Source: Lotus japonicus (lineage: Eukaryota; Streptophyta; Magnoliopsida; Fabales; Fabaceae). Taken from it: a stretch of 64,000 bases of DNA. Below are positions 1 through 11,748 of the stretch, one piece after another. The position numbers were made by a program, and so were the translations under genes. The stretch lies in NCBI RefSeq assembly GCF_012489685.1, contig NC_080042.1:48722066-48786065 (forward strand). The letters run 5' to 3'. Each line of letters begins with the position of its first letter. The first letter of the stretch is position 1. Under the pieces are notes generated by a model. It saw nothing but the letters and a program-made list of their open reading frames with translations, had not been told where the DNA came from and searched no databases.

Positions 1-2
1 AG

Positions 3-1070
3 AATGTCCCTGCTGTTCCTATTGACAATGTGTCTTTTCATGCTGAAGGAAATGTTCAGAAGTGGAAGTATGTGTGTCAACGCAGAATTGCCAAGGAAAG
101 GGAAGTTTTCTCTGATGTGCTTGAATGCAAGGAAGTGATTGCAATCATTGAGAAGGCTGGTCTGATGAAGACCATTCTCAAGGTTGGAAGGTGTTATGAG
201 AGACTGGTAAAGGAATTTCTGGTGAATCGTTCTGTGGAAGTGGGACTTCCTGAGAGTGTTGAATTCAGAAAAGTGTTTGTGACGGCTAAGTGTGTTGAGT
301 TATCTCCTGTTGTGATCAACAATGCACTTGGTAGAAGTGTTGTTGAATTTGTTGATGAGGAATTATCCTTGGATGTGGTTGCCAAGGAGATTACTACTGG
401 CCAAGTCAAGAAGTGGCCTATCAAGAAGTTGTTGTCCACTGGAAATCTGAGTGTGAAGTATGCAATCCTTAACAGGATTGGAGATGTGAATTGGGTTCCT
501 ACCCAACATAATTCTAGAGTTTCTGCTACTCTTGCCAAGTTGATCTACAAAATTGGCACATCTACTGATTTTGATTTTGGCTCGTTTGTGTTTGAGCAGA
601 CCTTGAAACATGCTGACACATGTGTTGTGAAGCTGCCAGTCTCATTTCCATCTCTTCTTACAGAGATCATTCTCCAACAGCATCCTCAGATCATCAGGGC
701 TGATGAGGTTGCTATGCCCAAGGGTGTTCCAATTACCCTGGATCATCGTTTGTTCATGGAGCCGCATGTCCCAGACATTGTTGTGTCAGCTAGCAGGACT
801 TCTTCCCCTGCCCCTGTGAGTAAATCTGGCACTAAGGTCATTATTGCTGAATTACAGGAATCCTCTAAGGCTTTGCAGGAGACTATCAAGATCAGCACTT
901 CTAGGAAGCTGAAGGTTGATGTTTTGCTCCCCAAGCTTCAAAAGGAAGAAGTTCAAGGAGGTGAGCCAAGTGTTGCTGCTCCTGCTGCTCATGAAGCAAG
1001 CACTGAAGAAGAGGGAGGATCTGAAGAAAGTACAGAGGAAACTGAAGAGGACTCTAGTTTTGAAGCATGA
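3..1070 (+). CDS. C-terminal part of retroelement env-like protein (element E0)
   Basis: The frame is open from the window edge, so the protein is truncated on the left; the first in-window initiator-like codon at 30 is only a GTG. About 350 residues are visible. The first 200 resemble the conserved N-terminal region of the env-like proteins of E1 and E2 (short blocks such as a Y-x-RLVKEF motif, followed by a block with N-x-ALGRS), the kind of domain databases label putative plant transposon protein. The last 60 residues are acidic, rich in Glu and Ser. About 520 bases of element sequence, once E1 is removed, separate its stop from a polypurine tract and 3' LTR on the same strand. This fits the env-like position of a sirevirus-type Ty1/copia element. 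Function is unknown; no membrane segment is obvious. Confidence 0.6.
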   Translation, partial: NVPAVPIDNVSFHAEGNVQKWKYVCQRRIAKEREVFSDVLECKEVIAIIEKAGLMKTILKVGRCYERLVKEFLVNRSVEVGLPESVEFRKVFVTAKCVELSPVVINNALGRSVVEFVDEELSLDVVAKEITTGQVKKWPIKKLLSTGNLSVKYAILNRIGDVNWVPTQHNSRVSATLAKLIYKIGTSTDFDFGSFVFEQTLKHADTCVVKLPVSFPSLLTEIILQQHPQIIRADEVAMPKGVPITLDHRLFMEPHVPDIVVSASRTSSPAPVSKSGTKVIIAELQESSKALQETIKISTSRKLKVDVLLPKLQKEEVQGGEPSVAAPAAHEASTEEEGGSEESTEETEEDSSFEA

Positions 1071-1425
1071 TTCTTTTTGTGTTTTGCTATTATTTTCTTT
1101 TGGCTGTATTTGCACACCCTTTGCCAAATTTGTGCTAAAAAGGGGAAGTAGTTAGTTTTTTAAGAGACTCGGCTATGGTTTGTAATAATTTGTTTCTGCT
1201 GCTATGAAGACTATGTTCTCTGTTTTCTGCTATTGTTTGATTTGATCTGTGTTAATTTGAAGACAAGTTAGTTCAAGACAATGGCTGTCTACTACTGGTT
1301 TGTAATAATTTGACTGTTTTCTGCTATTGTTTGATTCGTTCAAGCTGCTACTACTGGTTTGTTTTTGTTGCACTTGTTGGTTAGCCTTTGTGCACGTTGT
1401 TTTTGGCATTGTCTCTGGTTTACTG
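1071..1425 (+). other. E0 3' internal spacer with short direct repeats
   Basis: No gene is visible. A 16-base motif GGTTTGTAATAATTTG occurs at 1177-1192 and again at 1297-1312, and a second motif (tctgctattgtttgatt) also recurs. It ends in TACTG, the left copy of the E1 target-site duplication. The E0 sequence resumes at 12994. Confidence 0.55.
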
Positions 1426-2677
1426 TGAAGGTGCGAAAAACACTAGAAAGGGGGGGGGGGGGGGTTTGAATAGAGTTTTTAAACAAAAATTTTCCCCTTT
1501 TTAAGTTTTGACAAACTTAAAGATAAGAACTAGGTGCTAAAGAATATGAAGTATAGCACACAAGTATTTTATCCTGGTTCACTTGAGATAAAAGCTCAAG
1601 TTAATCAAGTCCACCCGTGAAAGTGATTTCTTCCTTCTTCTGATGAAGGCAATCCATTAAAATCAATGAATGTTACAACTGCACTTGCAACCTACAAAGT
1701 GACTAACAGTACACTGATTTTCTCACTAGTATACTCTCAAGAAGCTGATCGACCGATCCTCTCAAGACTAGCTAAACACTGAACCAAACTTGATTCAGTC
1801 CTCTCAAGATTCGACCAAACTTGGTCTCCTAAGGAACTTTACAAAGTATTTGTAAAAGGTTTTGGGTTTACAAGAAATGCTTCTGAAAAGCTAATGGTAA
1901 ACTCAGATGTTCAAGAACAATGAAGAAATATTGCTAAGAGATCAGTTAGAATGAATTCAAGAAAATCAGCAAAGTTTCTTAGCTTCTTTCTTCTATCTTC
2001 AGCCCTTATATACTCCAAGGCATTTGGTGTAGCCGTTGCTAGGGTTTTGACCGTTGGAGTGACAATCTTGTAATATCAGACTGTTAGGCTGAACGTGGTA
2101 GGTGGCAGACAGGCTATGACAGTACGATGTGTACTATGACAGCGACCTGTCCTTTCACCAGCTGACTTATGATCTGGAGTGCTTCAGATGGACGTTGGTG
2201 AAGCTTCTGATCAGAGTCAGACGGAAGCTTGGAGGATCCTCTGACCTTGCAACTTCTGCTTTTGGGCATGTTCCTCAGAACTTCTGAATGCCAGAGCTAG
2301 AATAACTTGGGTCTTCAGAGCCAACTTCTTGCAGGTCTTCAGAACTTGAGTCTTCTACTTCAGGACCGTTTCTCATGGAACATCTGGTCTTCAGAACTTC
2401 TGACTCCGGTTCTTTAGTACCTCTTGAGAACTTCTATCTTCAGAACTTCTGAAGGATTTGCCACTGTTCTGAACGAACATGGTGAGCTTTAGAACTCTCT
2501 TTTGGTTACTCTTGGGTCTTCATCTTCTGATGGAATCGGCTTGGGTCAGAATCAGAACCTGTTTGTCACAACTATAAAGGACAAACGTTAGAGTACCATA
2601 ATTGTTCATCCTCAAAAACCTTAATTGTAATCATCAAAATATAGAGATGCAACCACTGATCAAATCTTGATCTTCTA
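1426..2677 (-). repeat. E1 3' LTR
   Basis: Direct repeat of 11749-12988. On the minus strand it has an intact TATATAA (2006-2012). A run of about 17 G starts near 1449, where the partner LTR has only 5 G after a C. The inner end reads TTCTA where the partner has TTACA, so the terminal dinucleotide is mutated. It contains the 17-base near-palindrome CTTCAGAACTTCTGAAG at 2438-2454. Confidence 0.95.
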
Positions 2678-2691
2678 ATCTCCCCCTTTTT
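2678..2691 (-). other. E1 polypurine tract
   Basis: The minus strand reads AAAAAGGGGGAGAT, immediately 5' of the 3' LTR. This is the plus-strand priming tract of the element. Further tracts of the same type lie at 2842-2860 (two adjacent short copies) and 3161-3173; repeated polypurine tracts are a known sirevirus trait. Confidence 0.85.
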
Positions 2692-3160
2692 GATGATGAC
2701 AAAACAAGTATTTTGATGAACAATTCTTAGTCAATAAACTGAATACACAAGAGAGAAGAGATCAGAGTTAAAACTTATCCTTGTGTAACGGTTTATGTTG
2801 CTCCTTCTGAATCTAGGATTGCACCTGATTCTGAGCTGGGGTCTCCCCCTGACTCCCCCTGAATCTATGACTTGATGAGATGATGAAGAGTCTAGATTCG
2901 GAGTCTTGTGAGGTGATCAGAAGATACGCATAGAAGAATGTATACTCATCAGAAATTGATGGTTCAGAACTTGCGTAGATCACATGGAAACATAGAGTAT
3001 TGTCCAGATGTATTGGGATAAGGCGTCAGAGGCAAAATGTATTCCATGTTTAGGACGCTTGGCAATATCTGTGTGCTATAAGTATTTGATACTTATTCTC
3101 CTCAACTGGTTTTTTTTATTTTTAAAAAAAATTAAAGGTTTATCAAAAACCATTTTATGT

Positions 3161-3173
3161 ACTCCCCCTTTTT
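3161..3173 (-). other. E1 additional polypurine tract
   Basis: The minus strand reads AAAAAGGGGGAGT, followed by a stretch also conserved in E2 at 46731-46760 (ctttttgtcataagcaaaaa). Conservation between two diverged families suggests a functional tract rather than chance. Confidence 0.6.
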
Positions 3174-3346
3174 GTCATAAGCAAAAAGAGTGAAAAACAA
3201 AAACACTAACGACAGAGAATTAACTCAGATAAAACGCATTAAATAAGTTGTAGCAGAAACACATAGAATAAAACATAGTTAAACATAGAAAAAGTTCACA
3301 GACAGATAAGATGAATAAATATGCATGAAAGATAGATGAGAGGGGT

Positions 3347-6300
3347 TCAAGGCTTTGATGAAGATGGGAGATTCTCGATCAGATACTTCATCATGTTCTC
3401 CATTCTGCTTGAAGATTCCTGAATCTGCCGACTTTGTTCACTCTGAATGATGCCTTGAGAGCAACTTCCGGAAGTCGAGCTGGTTCTGGAGCTTGAACTT
3501 CTGCCTCAGCTTGAGTAGGTACTTCCATCTGTACTTCATCAACCTCTGCAGCCTCTTGAATGATGATCTCTTTAGTACTGTCCTCTGCAACCTCTGCTGG
3601 AATCATCTCAGCATCTTCTGAGGTACGTTAAGAGACAACACATGTTCTTGCAGCCATTGCTCTTCTCATGGGTTCACAAACCCTGTGTAACACCCTCTGC
3701 CTCTGCTCATAAGCTCTCTCAGAGGCATCATGAACTCTCAGACGCTTCTCTCTGCTAAGCTGCTTCTCAAGCTCATAAGCCCTACTTTCTGACCATCTTC
3801 CGAAGGCAGACCACATACCATCAACCAAAGATGCATCAAATTGATTATCAGTTACCTAATATAGCCATTGAAGTCTTCTGGTTGCTTCATCAGAGAACTC
3901 CTGAATGAGTTGAGTAAGACTTTGTGGTCTGAAGGAGGGTGCCAAATCCATGATTGGCTGAGGAGTGTTGGTTGCGTTAGAGCTTGATGCATTAGAACTC
4001 TCAGTTCTAATTTGTCCTGAAGGTGCTGATTCATCCACATGAGCCTTCTCTTGTCCCGAATGATCTGATTCATCCATATGCTCAATCTTAGGAATGGTCT
4101 CTTGTCTTTGCCTGGATGTAGTTGTCTTCTCAGGCGAGGTGAAGCTCAGATCTCTTGAGTTCATCGTGGAGTAGTGAGATAAGGACACATAAGAAGACTC
4201 AGCAGCAGCATCTGGGAACAGGTCTTCAAAATAGGAGGCTACCTGCTGGATAGGTTGCACATTGAAAAGAGGTTCTAGAATCTGAACATCCTCATCTCCT
4301 TCGTCTTCCATAGCAGGAATCTCACCAGATTCAGTTACCAGAAGGGTTCTTGAGGTTGATGAAGGCTTGGGTGTGAATTGTTGAACCAAGTCCCTCAAGG
4401 TGGCCTCACTCTGAGCGATACCCTTAATGAATGAATTGATGAAAAGTACAGACTCAGTTGTGGTGGATGTGGAAGAGGTTTGGATTTGGATGGATGGAAT
4501 GGAAGTGGTAGCAGTTTGAATGTTTGAGTGGGGATCTTGTGTTTCGGCTTGAGATATGGTTTGTGTATGAGGTTCTGTTTGAGGTGGAACTGTTTGGATT
4601 GAGGTTGGCAGGGAGGTAGATATAGGTACATGTTGTTCAGGAATAACTGCTAAAGCAGAATCTAAATTAATGCTTTCAGCAATTGCCTTACTTGAACCTC
4701 TGAGGGTGGTAGATCTGGTGAGTCTGGCAGTCCTTGCAGGATCTGAAGCTATCTTTGATCTCCTTTCCCTTTGTACCTCTGGAACACTCTTAGATGCTTG
4801 CTTTGGTTCTGGCTCCTTCTTCTGAAGTGGACCCTTCAGAGGCAGTTTCTTCCTCTTGGCTATGGGCGCTTCATTAGAATTGGTGGATTCTTCAGCTTCT
4901 GAAGATTCCCTTATAACTTGGAGCACATGCCCAATAATCTCACTATCATCCTGCTCAACTTCCTCCTCAACTTGAATTTCCTGAACTCTTTTCCTCTTGA
5001 TCAGGGGAATATCATCATCTTCAGTTTCCTCACCAGAAGATTCTTCCATGACAGCTTTCCTCTTGACATTCCTTCTGAGTGAACCTTCTTCAGAGTTACA
5101 GTGAACAGCTCCTCCTCTGTTGGTGTCATCTTCTTCTTCTTGAGTTCCAATGGAGGAAGCCATAGAGCTCTCAGAGCTATCAGACTGAGATTTCTGAGGT
5201 GACTGCTTTGGAGTTCTTTCAGGAGAGGGTTCTAGAATTGGTTCCCTGATGACCACAGATTTTGATGCAGCTTTCATCTTCTTGGTTTCCTCTATCAGAA
5301 TCCCTTTGCCCTTGGGATCTGAAGGCTTGCTGATTGTTGTTCTCTTAGACTTCCTTGTTGGTACCTCAGGAGGACTATCAGGAAGTCCTTTGATAAATTC
5401 ATCGAGAGTGATTGGATCTCCTTCACTTCTGAGCATTCTCACATATTCCAGAATACTGGCTGGATTATCCTTCTTAGACCAGAGAGGATAGTCATCAACA
5501 GGGTGGTTCATCTGACGAACCTCTTCAGATGATTCTTCTTCAGGTTCAACTTGAACTTTGTCAATGATCTGCATTCTCTTCAACTTAGTCCCATTGAGAG
5601 CATCTCCAATGGACATAGCCAGATCATCATGAAGTCCTAGGTCAGATAGAGTCTTGACCAGTTTGTTCTGAGTGAAAATATCTGAGAGCAGCCTGCCATA
5701 AGGAATGTAGGAAATAGACTTCTTGGTCTCAATAGCAGTAGTCTTTGACTTCTCAACACATTCTTTCAGATAGTTGAAGAGCATAAATGGAAGACATACA
5801 GGCTCACCCTTAGAGATGTAGTACATGATTACCTTTTGAGTTGCATTGAGGTAATCAGTTCCTCTTGTTCTGGGGTGAATGCAGTATATGAAAATCTTCT
5901 GCCAGATCTTCATTGCTGGCTTCAATTCCTTTATGGCATACTTTGTCTTCTCCAAAGACCAGTTATCATAAATAGCCTTATTAACTAAGTTCCTCATGCC
6001 AAGAACATTAGCATCCACATTCTTGATTCTCTTGCCCTGTTGGACCTCCATTCCCAGCAGTTTTGCAATGGATTCCTCTGAGATAACAATTTTTCTATCC
6101 AAAACATGAGAAACGACATAGTAGTCATTGCATACAGCATTCTTCCAGAATTCCACAACTAATTTGTAGTAGATAGGACCACAGAGCCGATTGAAATAGC
6201 CAGACCACCCTTGCAAATCAACTTGATCCCTGATGTCAAACCCATGTTCAGCCAGGTTGTCGAAGTCCACTCTTGCTTCGTTGCACACAACCAGTTCTTC

Positions 6301-6381
6301 GAATATTTGCCTCTCTTGCTCTTCGATAGTCATTTTGGAAGAAGCAGTAACATTCGCCTTTGATTTCCTTGATTTGCCCAT
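3347..6381 (-). pseudogene. E1 env-like ORF (two in-frame stops and a frameshift near the 3' end)
   Basis: ATG at 6381 opens 841 codons to a TAG at 3856. The same frame continues past it to a second stop (3628) and on to 3391; homology to the E2 C-terminus (final residues KP then TGA at 3347) is in another frame, so a frameshift lies near 3460. Residues about 25-338 form a domain clearly homologous to the E2 env-like protein (shared blocks QGW-x2-YFNRL, VVSHVL-RKI, LKEC-x3-S-TTA, IPxGRLLSD, DDYPLW versus NDYPLW). After that come Ser/Glu-rich and Lys/Arg-rich low-complexity stretches resembling nuclear localisation signals, then a basic coiled-coil-like tail. The leader before the ATG is pyrimidine-rich and holds a telo-box-like AACCCTAA. 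Product function is unknown; env-like is only the conventional name for this position in sireviruses. Confidence 0.8.
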
Positions 6382-6814
6382 GATTTTCAGGAGTGGGAGG
6401 TTTAGGGTTCAGAGAGAGAGAGGAAATATTGGAGGGAGACAAGTGACTGAATGCAATGCACACAATAGGTTTGAAAACAATTAAGTACGTGTGTGTGAAT
6501 TAGATCATGTGTGAGATCGTGCGTAGTGGGTTTAATGGTAACGATTGAAATATTAAAAAGCATAACGCACAAAGCAAGATCAACGGTTAAAAATACTTAG
6601 TCAGAAAATAGCACAGTGGAGGAGAGTAGGTATCATCATTATAGCAGGTACACCACGCGACACAAGGAACTATGTCACAAAAGAAGTAACACGTGTATTG
6701 TTGTCTACCACAGAAGTTTAACCGGTGGGTTAAGTGCTTTCTGATCGAGTACCTTCTGAATAGGTAACATCTGATGCCTTCAGAAGCACCATGGTCAGAG
6801 GTTCTGAAAATTCC
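6382..6814 (-). promoter_or_regulatory. E1 pol/env spacer with conserved motifs; possible internal promoter
   Basis: A 433-base non-coding spacer. Three blocks are shared with the E2 spacer in the same order on the minus strand: a palindromic CACGTG (G-box, 6690-6695) about 310 bases upstream of the env-like ATG; AACCGTTGATCTT (about 6575-6588); and AAACCCACTA followed by an ACGATCTC block (about 6515-6535). No strong TATA box is visible. The shared blocks suggest a promoter or splice/packaging signal; this is inference. Confidence 0.45.
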
Positions 6815-9800
6815 TTACTCTGGACAAAAGTCCATGTTCATATTTTCAAGAATAAATAAAAACCGGTCTTCTACCAAGGGCTTAGTGAAGATATCTGCCC
6901 ATTGATGGTCAGTATCAACATACTCTAATGATAGAGTGCCCTTCTGAACATGATCTCGAATATAACGATACTTTACCTCTATGTGCTTTGCTCTTGAGTG
7001 TAGAATGGGATTTTTGCTGAGGGAGATGGCAGCTGTGTTGTCGCAGAAGATTGGAATCTTCTTCAGAAACAAACCATAGTCCTCCAGATGATTCTTCATC
7101 CATATGGTTTGTGTGCAGCAAGTGGCAGCTGAGACATATTCTGCTTCTGCAGTTGATAAAGCAATTGTGTTCTGTCTCTTGCTTGACCAAGTGACAAGAT
7201 TTGCTCCAAGGAAATGGCAACTTCCTGAGGTGCTTTTCCTTTCCACTCTGTCTCCAGCAAAGTCAGCATCACAAAAGCCTGAAAGTGTATACTCTGATGT
7301 TTTTCTATACATCAAGCCAAGGTTAGTGGTTCCCTTCGATATTTGAGGATCCTCTTAACGGTTGTTAAGTGAGTCTCTCTAGGATCTGATTGATATCTAG
7401 CACAGAGATGCACACTAAACAATATATCAGGTCTGGAATTTGTTAAATAAAGAAGAGAGTCTATCATACCACGATAGAGCTTCTGACAAACCTTAGAGGA
7501 AACTTCCTCTTTCTCAAGAATACATGTTGGATGCATTGGAGTCTTTGAGATGTTGCAGTCACTCATGTTGAACTTCTTCAGAAGTTCCAAGGTGTACTTC
7601 TTCTGATGGATATAAGTGACTCCTGGTCGTTGATCAATTTGAATTCCCAGGAAGTACTTGAGCTCTCCCATCATGCTCATATCAAATTCAGCCTGCATCA
7701 TCTTAGAGAATTCCTTGCAAAGAGAGGGATTAGCAGAACCAAATATAATGTCATCAACATAAATCTGAACTATAAGAATATCATCCTTATAGGTTCTGCA
7801 GAAAAGTGTGTTGTCACCTTTACCCCTTACAAACTCATTCTTCAGAAGAAATGAGCTAAGCCTTTCATACCAAGCTCTGGGAGCTTGTTTCAGCCCATAG
7901 AGTGACTTCTTGAGCATGTAGACATGCTCTGGATGCTTGTCATCTTCAAAGCCAGGAGGTTGCTTGACATACACTTCCTCTGAAATGTAGACATTGAGCA
8001 AGGCACTCTTGACATCCATCTGATGAAGAATTATGTTGTGATTCACTGAGAATGAGATCAGCAGCCTTATAGCTTCAAGCCTTGCCACAGGAGCAAAGGT
8101 CTCAGTGTAATAAATTCCCTCTTGTTGACTGTAGCCTTGAGCTACCAGTCTTGCCTTGTTTCTCGTGACTTCTCCTTTTTCATTCAGCTTGTTTCTGAAT
8201 ACCCACTTGGTTCCTATGACATGGAAACCTTTGGGTTTAGACATTAAAGACCAGACATCATTCTTGGTGAACTGATCTAGCTCTTCTTGCATTGCCAAAA
8301 TCCAGCCTTTATCTTTAAGAGCTTCATCAACTGATTTGGGCTCAATGAGAGATACAAGTCCCTTCAGACTCAGAAGAGTCTCTTCTGAAGGTTTGAGCAT
8401 GGACCTAGTTCTGACAGGAGAATCTTTATTTCCAAGAATCAGTTCTTCTGGATGAGAGGCAGCTATTCTCTTCTTCTTCTGAAGTTGATCAGAAGTTGTT
8501 GGAGCATCTTCTGATGCTTCTGCCTCTGGAGCAGCATCCTCTGAGCTGTCCTTTGGTTGATTTGCTTCCGAAGGATCAATGCTGAGATCTGTAAATCTTT
8601 CAAACAGCTTTGACTTTTCTGAGCCAAGCTTGTCATCAAATCTAATTTGGATAGATTCCTCAACAGTTTGAGGGACAATATTATAAATTCTAAAACCTTT
8701 AGATCTTTCAGAATAACCAAGAAAATAGCATTTTAAAGCTTTAGAATCGAATTTACCCAATTGCTTCTTTGTGTTGAGCATGTAGCAAGTACTCCCAAAG
8801 GGATGGAAGTAAGAGATATCAGGTTGTCTTCCTTTGCACAGCTCATAAGGAGTCTTCTCCAGAATTGGTCTGATGGAGATTCTGTTATGGATATAGCATG
8901 CAGTGTTGACTGCTTCTGCCCAGAGGTGCTTGGCCATACTTAATTCTTGCATCATGGTGCGAGCCATCTCCTGAAGAGTTCTGTTCTTTCTTTCACAACT
9001 CCATTTTGTTGAGGAGTGCGAGGACAGGAGAAGTTGTGAGAGGTCCCTTGAGAGTTGAACAATTGTTCAAAAGCTTTGTTCTCAAATTCTCCACCATGAT
9101 CACTTCTGACAGTAATCACTGAAGTTTGGAACTCCTTCTGAACTTGGGTAATGAAGTTGGTGAACATAGTGTGTGTTTCATCCTTGTGCCTAAAGAACTT
9201 TACCCATGTCCACCTGCTGTAGTCATCCACAATGACTAACTCATACTTCTTTCCTCCAATGGGTTCAGTTTTCACTGGTCCAAAGAGATCAATGTGAAGT
9301 AGCTCAAGGGGTCTTGTTGTAGATACCACATTCTTTGCTTTGAAAGGCTTCTTGGTGAATTTTCCCTTCTAACAAGCTTCACACAGAGCCTCTGATGAGA
9401 ACTTCAGACGACGCAATCCTCTGACGAGGTTTAGCTTGCTTAGTTAGGAGATCTTCCTGAGACTTGCATGCCCTAGGCGTCTGTGCCAAACCCATTGCTC
9501 ATCATTAACGGACATGAGACACTTGACCTTCTGAGATAGCAGTTCAGAAGATTTGATTTTGTAGATGTCATTTCTTCTCTTCCCAGAAAACAGAACAGAT
9601 CCATCTGTTTGATTGACAGCTTTCCAGCAAGTTTGATTGAAAATCACATCATAACCTTTGTCAGCTATTTGGCTTATGGAGAGCAAGTTATGCAATAATT
9701 CTTCCACCAGAAGTACATCATTAATAACTGGAGTTTTTCCATCTCCTATGGAACCTTTTCCAATGATCTTTCCCTTCTGGTTTCCTCCAAAGCCAACGTC

Positions 9801-10055
9801 TCCTCCTGACTTAAGTGGCGTCAGTTTTTGGAATATAGACCTTATGCCCATCATGTGTCGCGAGCATCCACTGTCCAGGTACCATGATAGGTGTCTTAAC
9901 TGAGCTGCATAAGATATCTGCAACAGGAATAATTTTTGTCTTAGGTACCCATATCTTGGGTCCTTTCTTGTTAGTTTTCCCAGAAGTTCCCGGAACTTTG
10001 GGTGCAACAGGAGGATAATACAAGGGAACTTGATTATAATATTTAGACATGTCAA
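6815..10055 (-). pseudogene. E1 pol polyprotein (protease, integrase, RT, RNase H), frameshifted
   Basis: Domains in Ty1/copia order. Aspartic protease with [10 protein letters not shown] near 9890. GAG-pre-integrase motif HRRLGHAS near 9460. Integrase core at 8952-9329 with HIDLFGP and SDHGGEF supplying two catalytic Asp; the region of the third acid (NGVV..) is frameshifted near 8985. Reverse transcriptase at 7312-8967 with [11 protein letters not shown]. RNase H at 6815-7315, complete, with CDADFAGD, AEAEY and FCDNTAA motifs. Breaks: in-frame stops in the integrase zinc region near 9370-9445, an indel near 8985, and an indel near 7340 separating RT from RNase H. The pol frame is +1 relative to gag, as in E2. 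Cannot make an active polyprotein. Confidence 0.9.
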
Positions 10056-11671
10056 GTTTAAACTTTCCCTTTGGTTTTACCACCTTGGGTGTAACCTTTT
10101 CTGGAATGACAGTACCAGCGGGAACAAAATGCTCATGCAAAGGTTTGCGTTTGGGCTCAGATGGCTCACCTCTCATAGGTTGGGAGTAGCCAAGGCCACT
10201 GTTCCCATTTCTGCTTATGCCATAGATCATTGAAGCCATAATAATTCTGTCTATGCCTTTGGCTAGGAACCTTTGAAAAGCTTTCTCATATAGAGTTTCA
10301 TGCTTAATATCGGATGATGCAAGTTGATCTTCTAGCATGGCATTTTTAGCACGAAGAACAGAGTTGTCATTTTTAAGAGAATAGTTCTCTTCAATGAGTC
10401 CAGAGACTGACTTCTCATGAACTTCTGATGTACTAGTTTTAACAGCATATTTTCTTTTAAGCTCTTTATGTTTATTTAAAAGCACATCATGTTTCTCCAT
10501 TATTTCAGATAATGCAGTTCTTAGCTTAGATGAAGAAAATTTAGAGAATACCTCATCGTCATTCTCAGAGTCTGAGTCATCCTCTAAAGCTATCATATCA
10601 TCCTGTGCTTCAGCATCTCTGCTAGTGGTAGCCATCAGAGCTTCCACAGCTTCATCTTCTTCTAACTCAGCTTCATCATAGTTAGTCGCATCAAAGGTCA
10701 CAAGAGCTTTCTTCTTGAAGAATTTTCTTGGTCTCTTGTCCTTCTTCAACTTGGGACAGTCACTCTTGTAGTGCCCAGGTTCCTTGCACTCGAAGCAGGT
10801 GACTTCCTTCCCAGAGGACTTCTTCTGACCAGATGAAGATTCAAATCTTCCTTTACCTTTCCTCGGTCCTTTGCCCTTGCTTTGTCTGTTCTTCTAGAGC
10901 TTGCTCAATCTCTTTGTGAAAAGAGATAGCTCTTCATCACTAGAAGAATCTGATGATTCTTCAGAGGAATCTTCCTCTTCTGCCTGATAGGCTTTCGCCT
11001 TGCAGGTTTTAACTTGAGAGCAATAGATTTGTCTTTCCTTTGAGGCTTGTGCTCTTTGAGCTCAATCTCATGGCTTCTGTGATGACTCACAAACTCTTCT
11101 AGCTTCAAGGAGTCTAGATTCCTGGAAAGCTTCAGTGCAGTGACAAAAGCCATCCACTCCTTAGGCAAGCTTCTGATGATCTTTTTGACATGATCACCAG
11201 TAGAGTAACTCTTGTTTAGCACTCTGATTCCAGCAATCAGAGTTTGAAACCTTGAGTACATCTCCTCAATGGTTTCACCATATTCCATCTTAAACTGCTC
11301 ATATTGTTTTATGAGAGTAAGAGCCTTAGTCTCCTTGACTTCTTCATTTCCTTCGTGCGTCATGACCAAGGAGTCAAAGATGGATTTTGCTGTTTCTCTG
11401 TCAGATTTCTTCTCATATTTAATATATGATATTGATCTAAACAGCATGGACTTCGCCTTGTGATGATCCTTGAAACGCTTCTTCTGAGCGTCAATCATTT
11501 CAGTACGGGGGATCTTCACTCCTGCAGCATCTACTGGATCAGTATAGCCTTCCATGACCATATCCCAGAGATCTGGGTCAGTGCCAAGGAAATATTTTCA
11601 CCATCAAAGACGGGTGCTCTGAGATTGTTGTTGTTGTTGTTGTTGTCAGCGGAAGTATTGGCTTGGGTCAT
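9811..11671 (-). pseudogene. E1 gag (broken)
   Basis: The probable ATG is at 11671, 76 bases inside the 5' LTR, and is followed by an Asn run encoded by (AAC)n at about 11624-11642. A short deletion with frameshift near 11600 removes the conserved F-x-Y-W-K segment present in E2. The open piece 10905-11561 is the UBN2-type gag core. A further break lies near 10896. The CCHC zinc knuckle C-x2-C-x4-H-x4-C sits at about 10755-10797, followed by a basic stretch and a coiled-coil-like acidic region. The frame runs to 9811, overlapping pol. Confidence 0.85.
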
Positions 11672-11734
11672 CGTTGTTTTTCACACTAGGTTCTGGATCA
11701 CTGATCACTGTTAAGTGTATAAATCAGAACCGGA

Positions 11735-11746
11735 GCTCTGATACCA
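11735..11746 (-). other. E1 primer-binding site (initiator Met-tRNA)
   Basis: The minus strand reads TGGTATCAGAGC, two bases inside the 5' LTR. This is the standard initiator Met-tRNA primer site of Ty1/copia elements, identical to that of E2. Confidence 0.95.
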
Positions 11747-11748
11747 AT

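Noticed and set aside
2438..2454. Heat-shock element in the LTR
   Set aside because: A heat-shock element needs GAA and TTC separated by two bases; here the spacing is one base (GAACTTC).
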